Origin: Symsagittifera roscoffensis
Taxonomy: Eukaryota; Xenacoelomorpha; Acoela; Convolutidae
Direction of reading: 5' to 3'
Assembly (NCBI RefSeq): GCF_963678635.1
Contig: NW_026971684.1
Location: 1-64,000 of the forward strand
Length of the DNA: 64,000 bases
The notes beneath the pieces are model-generated. The model made no database searches, was not told the origin of the DNA, and saw nothing but the letters and a program-made list of their open reading frames with translations. A program made the position numbers and the translations under genes. Shown one piece after another: positions 8,901 through 18,700 of this stretch; position 1 is the stretch's first letter; every line of letters begins with the position of its first letter.

Positions 8901-10769
8901 TGAAGTTATCGGCACGGATAAACTAAGTAATGAGCAAATACAGATGTTAGGGGAGATGGGGGTCACGTCGCTACCAAAGGTACCAAAACTGGTTCAAACA
9001 TTAGATCCAAAGGAAGGCTACGTTCTGCACTACCTCACATTAAAACTCTACATAGAACTAGGCTTAAGAGTTACCAAATTGATTAAGGTCTTAAAATTTC
9101 GTCAAGGTAGATGGATGGAGCCCTTTGTCGATTTAAACACTCAATTGAGAATGTCAGCGCGCAACAAATTTGAAGAGAACTTTTACAAGCTCATCGTAAA
9201 TTCAGCATTCGGTAAAACTATGGAATCAAAACTAGGACGCAAAAAACTAGAAATTATTAGAAATGAAAGAGAATTGCTTCAAAAAACAGCTTTGAACACG
9301 ATGAAAAGCTTCCAGATAATCGACGAGGAAGTTGCTACTGTTTGTTTTGCTGTAACGAGTATTTTGTGGGACAAACCCATGATAATTGGTGCAAGTATTT
9401 TGGATTTGTCGAAAAGATTCATGTTTTACTTTCCTTATCGGCAAATGAAAGCAAGCATGAACCTTGAACTGCTATACAGTGACACAGATTCGTTTATTTA
9501 TGCGATAAAAACCGAAGACGTATACGCAGATCTGCAAAAACTGACCGATAGTTTCGATTTTTCCAACTACCCAAGCGATCACTTCTTATTCAGCAATGTG
9601 AATAAGAAGGTTGTATTGAAATTTAAGGACGAGGCGGCGGGAAAAATCATTGCAGAATTCATCGCGTTGAAACCAAAGCTCTACTCGTTGAAATATGCAG
9701 GTTAGTATTAAAAAAAAGCACCTCTCCAAGTCCCCTCCATTTCTTTACATTAAGGGTTCCCTTCATTGGGGTTTTGGATTTTGTTGGGACCAAATTAATA
9801 ACTTTTGTTGATCCCTGTCAATTTAATTAGACATAACTAGCCCTGAAAGGCTCTGATTCTTCATTTAAAAACTTAAAATGAAGAACCATTCATCATTTAA
9901 AATGTTTTAAACAAATACTCACCACAAACGCACTTTTGTAACTTTTGACGTTAACAAATTTAAAATTTTTTTATGGAATGATTTTTTGATAATGACACGA
10001 TTTGGAATTTTTATGATTTGGAATGAATTAAGATATTTAAACTTTTTGGAATTTTTATGATTTGGAATGAATTAAGATATTTAAACTTTTTGGAATTGAA
10101 AAAATTGGAATGTTATTATATATTGAGTCTTCAAAATATTCAAATTTGGGAACCGTTTTCGTTATTAATACTAGAACTGGTCTTACAAAGCTAAAATATG
10201 TTTATGGGCTAATCTTTGTTCTTTATTTAGATTCAACTAGCAAAAGGAGTGCAAAAGGAGTAGTACAACACTCCCAGCAGCAACTTACACACCAGAGGTT
10301 CAGGGAAACATTACTGAGTGGAAAAACCCTTCGTATATACAACTACTCAATAAAATCGAAAGCCCATACCAACATAACCATAGCGCAGAACCGAATTGCC
10401 CTTTCACCCTTCGATAGTAAGCGGTTCTTACTATTCGACGGGATAGCTACATTGCCCTTTGGACACAGGTCTACAGAAGAAAATGTGTTCTTCGAGGCCA
10501 TTGCGGAAGAAAGCGAGTGGGCAAACTCACAGTTGACAAATACCCCGATTTATAGCAGCGAAAACAGCGAAAGCTGGCAATCGCCGGAATTCCGGGTCCC
10601 AGATTGGGGCTTTCTTCAAGAAAGCTATACGGAGGAAGAGCTTCAAGAAGAAAGCGCAGCTAGCAGTTCAAGAGACCCTCCGCCTATCAATAATCCATTC
10701 ATTCTAACAGAAGCGTCTGTTCGTTCTAGTCAGAAAAAAAGGAGAAAACTTGATAAAGTTGATCAATAA
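5967..10769 (+). CDS. Polinton protein-primed-type family B DNA polymerase, three exons
   Basis: Exons are 5967-7027, 7128-9700 and 10231-10769, in phase, giving 1390 aa. Introns have GTGAG...CATTAG and GTTAGT...TTTAG borders, and the frame is open only after their removal. Residues 10-95 hold three C2H2-type zinc fingers. Exonuclease motifs are DLE near residue 469, NLSNYD near 615 and a TDVLLL motif near 783. Polymerase motifs are DANNLYG near 880, NSAFGKTM near 1045 and YSDTDS near 1139, all with intact acidic residues. A Cys/His cluster at about 562-595 (CWIC...DHCH...HNECN) resembles an endonuclease VII/HNH zinc site, a usual insert in this group. The C-terminus is acidic, then basic KKRRK. 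An AATAAA overlaps the stop codon at 10765. No disabling change is seen. Confidence 0.88.
7028..7127 (+). other. Spliceosomal intron 1 of the polymerase gene (100 bp)
   Basis: Donor GTGAGC follows ...TTCCG and the acceptor is TTTTCATTAG. The phase is 2. Without removal the frame stops at once (TGA at 7029). Confidence 0.85.
9701..10230 (+). other. Spliceosomal intron 2 of the polymerase gene (530 bp)
   Basis: The donor is CAG|GTTAGT and the acceptor CTTTATTTAG. The phase is 1, and the joined codon continues the conserved C-terminal part. Inside it, a block of about 45 bp ('tttggaatttttatgatttg' and on) is tandemly duplicated near 10003-10095. Confidence 0.82.
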
Positions 10770-11274
10770 AATTTTTCACTTGAAAATGTCGGCCAAATTG
10801 CCTTGTTACTTGGAATTACGGCTGTACATTTGTAAATATAAAACATTCAGCAAACATTGTTTTAAGTTAAATAGACCGGCGCAAAAGAGACTGGTAATTG
10901 CAACTTACCCTTGAAGCAGGAGCGAAGGATTGAAGCAGGAGCGAAGTTTCCCAAAGTAAGCTAATAGTAAGGCTAAAAGAATCAAAATGGTGCAAGTCGA
11001 AATTAAGGGAGACTTGGAAATAAGTTTGAAAATAAAATAAGAAAGAGAAACGAACAATAATTACCAACAATTTTTAAAAGGAAATATGAATGGTACTTTA
11101 TGTAAACTCATATTTATATGAACGAAAAGGATTAGCTTTTAGATAAAAATAAGCGAAAAAACCGCAGCCGGATATACCCATACTTATTTAGTGGTGGGAA
11201 AGTTTGGAAGGGATTAAATTTAACCACCGCGCGAAAATAAATACCAAAGTATTTTGTCTGTCGGGTGTCCTTAG

Positions 11275-11400
11275 AGAGGGGTCTTTTTATTTCGGGCAGG
11301 GTACTTTGGGGTCTTTAAAAAAGATGGGTCCTTTTGGACCCTACTTTTGGTAGGACCCCAAAGACCCCTACCGTCGAAAAGACCCCCCCCCCCCCCCTAA
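11275..11400. repeat. Palindrome-rich block ending in a C tract
   Basis: Nested inverted repeats: ctttggggtc near 11305 pairs with gaccccaaag near 11357, and an inner gggtcc-tttt-ggaccc hairpin lies near 11327. A C run of about 16 bases follows. This could be a MITE remnant or a terminal region of the Polinton-type element. Confidence 0.45.
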
Positions 11401-11789
11401 GGACACACGGCGGATTACAATACTACTTACTGATATCTTTCTTCAAGAGCAAGTCTCGAGAAAGTATTAAAACTACTTTAGTTCTGCAATCTTTCTGTAT
11501 AGTTAGTTCTTCATGAAAATTGCGTCTAGATCACCATCAATCCCTTGAGCTATTTTTCAAAAACTGAAAATAATAATATCTGTTATTTGGGGAATGGTTT
11601 TTGAAGCATTGAAATAACAAGAACTTGATATTTTTCAGATTTGGGATGTTTCAGTTTCAAAATACATTTTCCGCAATTTCTTTCATTATCAAAGTCAAAA
11701 CAAAACAGCATTCACATAAAACTGACAATTTGTTCAGAAGATGAAACGTTGCAAGCAATTCGACGTCTGATCTAGATGAATTATTTTGG

Positions 11790-12150
11790 ATTTTTTTTAT
11801 TATTGTGATGATTTTTATGACTATTTTTATAATTTTCATCTCGATTATTATAATTATTATTTGTTTGTTCTAATGATTATTGTGATTATTGGGATCATGA
11901 TTATGATTTTTATGATTATGGTTACTTTTTTGATCATTAAGTTTCTTATGATTATGATTATGATTATTATTTTGTTTGTCATAATTAATTTTATGATTAT
12001 GAAGATTATTGTGATTTGTTATTCTTTTCATTATATGATTATGCATATGATTATGATTTTCATAATTAGTTTTTTTTATTATTTTGATTATGATGCTTAT
12101 TATGATTACTGTTATGATTATTATTATAATCATTGTTATTATTTTTAATA
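11790..12150. repeat. Degenerate TTATGA/GATTAT minisatellite
   Basis: Repetitive 'gattat', 'tatgatt' and 'ttattg' words fill about 360 bp. Both strands show long spurious frames rich in Ile/Tyr or Asn/His, caused by the repeat. Confidence 0.8.
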
Positions 12151-12503
12151 TGATTATTTTGGGTCGAGAAGCAAAACAGGGGTCAAAACTCATTGTTAAT
12201 GGTTGCCATGTTTTTTCTAATAAGCAAAAAGTGTTCGTTTTTCCCTTAAAAATGCCAAATGCACGAACTACAAATTCCCCTATTTACTACAAATTCTCTT
12301 CAAAACGCGCAAAATTAAATGAATACTTTACCATTATTTTTCCGAAAAGTATTTTTATGTTCTTTTTTATCAAATCTTAGATCTCGTTATCTGGTTGTCA
12401 TTATCAAAGATTATCAGTGAAAAATTGCTCTGAAAACCATTGGGAAATTTAAATCAGTCTGACTTCAAAGACTGGAACAATTGTTTAAAAGAATGGAACT
12501 AAC

Positions 12504-12762
12504 CAGCAGCGATTGGTCCAAAATATCCAATGCATCTCTTCCTTCACCCGCTATTTCGTCCCTTTCTCTTTGATCACTCATCAACTTCTGGCTCCCGTAG
12601 ATCTGGATGAGTTCCCGTTTGAACTGGTTCCAGCTGAAGATGCGCTCCATCTTATATAGATTGTCCAACAGTTCTCTGCTCTGTTCAAGGGCACTGTTAC
12701 TGTGCGCGTGTTCGCCAGATGAACTTGCATCGATCAGCAAATTAATCTCGGCATCGCTCGAG
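12504..12762 (-). CDS. DNAI4: DNAI4-like exon 11
   Basis: Acceptor TTTTTGTTCAG, donor CTGCTG|GTTAGT, 259 nt, phases 2 to 0. It holds LDNLYKMERIFSWNQFKREL, which fits the helical segment just before the WD40 domain. The donor shows that the gene continues to the left. Confidence 0.62.
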
Positions 12763-15700
12763 CTGAACAAAAACTTTTATTTAGTTTCTTCAGCAATTCG
12801 TTTCAAATCGTCATCAAACCTTTTTTATTAATGTGAATCTTAGGGTGCTTCTGCCGAGGCGGATCTAGGGTTTTCTTGAGGGGATGGGAGGGTGTGGCGG
12901 ATTTCCAAAACTTTTTCAAAAACTTTGTCAAGCTTTTTTAAATCGAGCAAATTGAATTTGCGAGCGCTCCAAAAACTTTATTATGACCTCATTTTGACTA
13001 ATTTTTCAGCTTCATTCGTAAAATTCAAAAAAAAAATTGAACAGTTTCATGTGTTTTTTTCTGCGGCCCCTGTGACAGTTTGTTTTTTCAGACTGGTCTT
13101 TGACAACATGAATGAATTTATTTTGTGTGAGTGTTCACCTGAGTCCGGTGGAAGTGCCGCTGTTTCTGGACGCCATTCTAGTGTTCACATTATAGAACAC
13201 ACCCCTCAGTCTTTCAGTGGGGGCTGCAGAGTAGGGCACTGCTGTCCCCCCTACTCCACCATCGGGGGTCGATTTCAGTCCCTTTTGAGATGATCAAAGC
13301 ACTCACCCTTAAACTTCCATATAGGGCCATGGTTTTGAAAGCGACAGAGAAAAATTTAGAGCCAGAAGAGTTTTCTGGAGGTACGTAAGGGTGGTACTGG
13401 GTGCATCATCAGAAATTTCGACGAAACGTTCAATTTTTGCCGAGGTTTTTGTGGTCGAACAAAAAGTTTTTCCAAAACCAATTTTTGCGATCACCACGTT
13501 GAAAAGACCGTATGTATTGTTTTTTTTTTGGGGGAGGGGGGGGTGCATTCTCTCCTTAAAATTAGTTACTGTCCGTATCAAACGAGAGCACCTTAAAACA
13601 ATTAACGCTAGTCGTAAAAATTGAGAGGCATAAAATGAAGCAGAGAATAGTATCCAGATTTGAACAATACTAAACAGGGAATAGGAGGGGAAAGGGTTTA
13701 TGGGCTCCGTAAAAGAGCCGACTGCGACCCCCACCTCCCCGCCCCCCTGCCCTCGTGCCCCGCAAATGCATTCCTGGATGAAACTGAATCCAGTCTGACA
13801 AAAATGTTTCTTGACCTTTTGAATTAAAAAAAAAAGCCAATAGTGTATTTTTAGTGAAAACAGCAGTTGAGAGTTCTTAATGTTTATTCTTGTTTCAATT
13901 GGCATTTTTTGATCATTTTGCCTTTTTAATGATATGGGAAAAAAGTTACAAAGTCATCATTTCGCTAGAATCTAAAAGTTGCTCGGAAACTTAAATTCGA
14001 AAAAGTTGAAAAATCGACAAAAGCCAGCGTCCCGAAAATTACAAATATCCATGGGCGGATGTAAAAGCTGGGGGGGGGGGGGGGTTGGTGAGTCGCGGAC
14101 GTTTTTTTTTTGAATTGACCCGATCCTTTTTTATATTTCACGATGTACACTTTCGACCGATCATCAATAGTGAACATCATCAAAACAGAGACGCTGTTAA
14201 GTTAGGACGGAAAGGACCAACATACGAGCTACTCAGCTCTTCATGGAGAGCTGCTGTTGTGCCCCCGCTTAAGATCTACACGCGTTTTTCTGGTTCTTTT
14301 TCTGGGCCGGACAATGTCGCTTCACCCTCAAGCTACGAGCACGGATCACTGATGCTATTTTAATTCTGGAAAACTGACTAAATAGTCAGTGAGTGCTGAG
14401 ATTTGATAGACGCCTTGATGAGGAGTCTAATAGGTTTGTCTCTGTTTCTTCCGCTGTCGTCGTTCGTCTCACAGTAAGTCACACGCAGGGACTCTCCGAA
14501 CAGATCCCGAAGGTTCGCTCGTACTTTCCTGGCTCCCGTCTCTCCTTCCTCCTTTCCCGAATAGTCTCTGTCTCCTGATTGGTCGTCCCCATCGTTGCCG
14601 TAGTCGTCGAAATAATCCTCTTAAGAAACAGCAACATTGAAGTATTGAGTCACTAATTTATTTTTGCTTGCACAAGTTTTTTTGCTCGCAAGAGTAGGTG
14701 AATATTTGATGGAGATAACTTCTTGAATATTATAAATCAAATTATCAGTTTTGTTCGAACCGGTATGTTAGCTTAAGCTACGCAATTGCACTAGCGTCAC
14801 TGCAAAAAGACGCGTTCGGTAGAAGTGTGATGGAGGGTCCCAAGAAAAGAACCACCCCCTGATGTAAAAGAGTGCCTCAAGTTTGTTCAATTTAGTGCTT
14901 TCATGATGTCAATGAAAGTATCGAGTAAGTATGCGCAAAAGTTAATTAGGGGAAAAATTTGAGAAAATTTTTCAAAACGACTGATCCGCGCACATGGATT
15001 TAGTTAATAGCTGTATTCGCTTAAATTTATTGTGATTTGGGACCTCTCTCACATTTGGTATTTACTGAGACTTTTCTATCACACTTGTACCGCGCGTTCA
15101 ATTTTTACGCTGGGGAAGGCATGAGGGACCCCCCCCCCCTTGAAAAGTATGGCGTAATGGTGTCGTACCAATTTCCTGGTCGAACGTGGTCATCTGGTCG
15201 TGTATGTCGCTCTGACTCACTTGCGCCTCGCTGTGAACTCTCACCACCCGACTGGTCTGCATGAATTTATTCTTCCGACTGCTGCAATCCATCGTCTGCA
15301 CTGTTCGGCTGGGAAACTCCTCCTTCTCTGCACAAACAACAACCTCAGTCTTGTTTATCTTGCAAGATTTTCTTGCAATTGAGAGTGGGTAAAAAAGAGA
15401 GGGTCGTACCATCCTTAGACAGGCTGGATAGCCTTCACTATATCCTCTCCGAATCGCGGAAACCACAATAATTGCGGAAACTTACAAATTGGAGGAAATC
15501 TTACAAGATAACCACCCAAGATAACCACCCAAGATAACCAGTGATATGCGCTATGCTATGGCTTTTAATTTATGTTTACAATTGAAACCAAAGGCATTTT
15601 TAGCTTTCGTGAGAAATTAAGACTTGAGCCTTCAATCGCCTATAACAAGAAAAATAAAAAATTCTGGGGCAAAATATTCTTGGTATGAATAAGTTGCTAA

Positions 15701-18700
15701 CGTTGCTTAATTTTTCCACGAACCCTAATATGTTGTTTTTGCTCGTAAGGTGTTTTTTTTCCACTATTTAATTAAACTTTCATAGATCTTGCTAAAAACA
15801 AGCAATCTTAAAATTTGATTGTCTTGCAAGATCTTGCAAAAACTTTGCACAATTTTTAAAGGATATAAATTGTCTTCTATAGGATATTGCAGGTTTTTCG
15901 CAAGGTAACCATCCTTGATCGGTTGAGGAACACTAAAATACGAGGCCAAACTGTGCATTCTGTGCAGTGTAAGCGGATTCCGCAACAGGTCAAAATCAGA
16001 TTTGTCGCGGAATCCGCAACATTTCTAATTTTGTTTGAATTTTTTTGCTGCTTTGAATACCACAAACAATTATACATAAGACTTTTCGCTCAAAATCGCT
16101 CAAATATAGGCGAATTTGCGGATTCTGCACCAATAATTGCGGAAGACGGATAAGTTTGTGGATTCTACTAAAAATGTTAAGACATGCGTATAGTAAACTT
16201 GAGCTGTTGCGGAATCCGCAATTGCAAGCTCAATCCGCAAATTGCAAGCGGAATCTTCAAATTGTAAATGAAATCCGCAATTTGCTTATGGGTTTCAGTT
16301 ACATCTGCAGTACAGTTTTAAATTACATCTTTATTTGCCATGCGGTCATCACCAAGTTCAATCTCAATTAATCCTAACAGTTCATCAGATACCGTCTGAA
16401 TTACCAACGATCGTTTGAAATACCATCGTTAGAATTACCATCGAACAGTTCATCGATCTCAATTCCTGCCCCCAACTTACACCCAACTTCGATCTCAATT
16501 ATGGCCCACCTACACCCATCTACGATCTCAATTTATGTGAAGCACCCAACTTTGATATCAGTTCCTCTCAAACACCCAGCTTCGATCTCAATTCCTGTCA
16601 AACACCCAACTTCGATCTCAATTCATGCAAAACACCCAACTTCGATCTCAATTCCTGTCAAACACTCAGCTTCAATTTCATTTTGTGTCAATTTACACCC
16701 AACTTCGATCCCAATTTATGTGAACCACCCATTTTTGATCTCAATTCCTGTCAAACACCCAGCCTCGATCTCAATCCCTGCCCACTTACACCAAACTTCG
16801 ACCTCAATTCTTGATCTCCTGCCAACTTACACCCAACTTCAATCTCAAATACTGATGAAGATTTTTGAACTAAATATTAAAACATCTCATCTCTAATACT
16901 GATGATTGTTTCTGAGCTTCATATTGATTTCTAAACCGAATACTGAACCATCCCAGCTCTAGCTTTCAATTGTTAATTTGCAAGTTCAGTAATAAACAAA
17001 CTTCGGAGTCCACTAACTTTTGCGGAATCTAGAACAACTAGCTATATTTGCTTGGTGCAAGATCCTCAAAAAAACAATTTGGCCGACAAAATTTACGTTA
17101 CAGCTAATTGTTTCAGGAACCCTTGAAATTTTTGTAAGCGGAATCCACTTACATTATGGAACATGTGCAGAGATTTGTCTCTGGAATCAAAAACCATACA
17201 GACACAAAATTGTGCGCCTACCCAGTGCACAGTTTGGTCTCGGAATGAATCTGTTACGAAAAATGGATGCAAGGTTCCAGGATTTTTAACTCAACAAGGG
17301 GGAGGGGGGTTGAGGTTTCTAAGTTATCATAATTTGACCACACACTTATGGTTTATGAAACTGATTAGCCAAGCTCTCCAAAAAGTGAACTCTCCTAAAG
17401 CACTAAAAAGACGCTGTTTTGGCCAAAATTTCAGGGCCGCTGGCAAGTTTTTGAAAAAACACTCAAAAAGCAGTTTTTGGGCACTTTTTGGAAAACTTCG
17501 ACTAAAAATCGCGTTTTTTCGGCGCGTGCTTCCCCCTCAAAATTAGTATAGATTGGCGCCAAAAGCGCCCTTAGAAAAATTTCAGGGTCGGTCCGCCAAA
17601 AATGGATTTCTTAAAAATTATCAAAGGGGGACCCTTTGGGTCGGGTCGGGTCGGCAGTGGGTCGAATCCCTGAGAAAAAAAGGTCCGCCCCCACCCCCCC
17701 TTAAATTCGCCCCTGCAAGCAACCCAATTGGTGATCATTAGGAGAGCACAATTAGCCTAATATTAAGCAAATGAATATGAAATGAATTCGTTTGAGCATA
17801 AAAACATATGGGCTTTCATAAAGGCGTTTTTTTCTATGAATTATTGTTTGTAATCATTCAAGTTCTTTGGGTTGTTTCTTGAAAAAAAATTTGAAAAAAC
17901 AAGCACGACTTGTTTAAGTGTCTTGACTGCGTTTAATTACAACAAGAAAAAAATAAAAAATGTGTAAGAAAACCTAAAATTAGTTTACTTTGATTGAATA
18001 ACGCAAGAAAGATAGGTACTTCTGAGTAACAGAACAGAAAAAAAACTTGCAAAAAATTAAGTTAAGTGTTCTGCCGTCTGTAAAAGTTTTTTTCGTAGTT
18101 CCATCATTGACAGAATTTTTTTGAATTTTTTCATCCGGACACGACCAATACGGATTCAGTATGATATTTAACTTGAACCTTAGGAGAATTCTTGGGGAGG
18201 TTAAAAATTGGACGGAAAAGAACCAACTCTACGCCATAGTTCCTTCCCTTCTTTTTGTTACGATTGTCAGAACAAAAATTATGGGTAGAATTGGACCTTT
18301 GTTTTTGTTTCTGAACTCTGCGTATTCTTCGTTTCTCATCTTCAGTTTCTGCATCTGTATTTCCACACTGTTTTCCACCATTCCCCCAATCGCCGACATC
18401 AAAGTGTTCCTCTGACTCATCGCAATCGAGTCCCGCGGAGGTCCCCCCATCCCCCCACCGCCCTGCATTGTCGGAACACCCGTTCGGAAACTCTCTGCAT
18501 AGCTCCTCGAGGTCCGCACGTCGTCATCGTCCGCCGGGACAACACTGCGAGCGTAACCCCCTCCGCTCACTGGGACAAAAAACAAAACTAGCTACGAAAA
18601 GTACCTATCGTCGGCTATCACGATGGGAAATTAATTGTAAGCCTAGTGTTGCAAAATTCTTTTCCGTGAAGAAGATCTGTCCATTTTTTCCAATTCCGTT

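Larger units (their letters stand above)
1..10769 (+). mobile_element. Polinton/Maverick-type (adintovirus-like) element, left end outside window
   Basis: A block of virus-type genes with capsid-like protein, adenain-like protease and protein-primed-type family B DNA polymerase is the diagnostic content of Polintons/Mavericks. Seen here: capsid-like and protease genes (plus), two small genes (minus), one unknown gene (plus) and an intron-split polymerase (plus). The retrovirus-like integrase, the FtsK/HerA-type packaging ATPase and a penton-like protein, expected for the group, are not in the window and would have to lie to the left. I could not find the terminal inverted repeat; the right end is somewhere after 10769. 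The block sits in the intron that follows the last visible DNAI4 exon, inferred from the exon at 12504 ending in a splice donor. Confidence 0.8.
10770..12503. other. Noncoding flank between the polymerase gene and DNAI4 exon 11
   Basis: I see no gene. The stretch should contain the right end of the Polinton-type element, the rest of a DNAI4 intron, a palindromic block (11275-11400) and a TTATGA-type minisatellite (11790-12150). Confidence 0.5.
15328..18296. other. DNAI4 intron between exons 7 and 8, repeat-rich
   Basis: It contains an interspersed 'gcggaatccgcaa' repeat area (15930-16300), a 30 bp minisatellite (16455-16855), a related inverted segment (17100-17260) and a degraded hAT-type MITE (17264-17715). 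I see no gene. Confidence 0.5.

Noticed and set aside
11786-12193. Long frames on both strands in the TTATGA region
   Set aside because: Low-complexity repeat; products are only Ile/Tyr/Met or Asn/His/Lys.
13391-13905. Coding frames around the GC-rich patch at 13.4-13.9 kb
   Set aside because: No splice sites fit the DNAI4 phase chain, and the frames are interrupted by G/C tracts.
16455-16855. CRISPR-like regular repeats
   Set aside because: Units are directly adjacent with no unique spacers, and the context is eukaryotic.
16501-16896. 131-codon frame with a ten-residue repeat
   Set aside because: It is the translation of a 30 bp minisatellite, and the unit degenerates without respect to codons.
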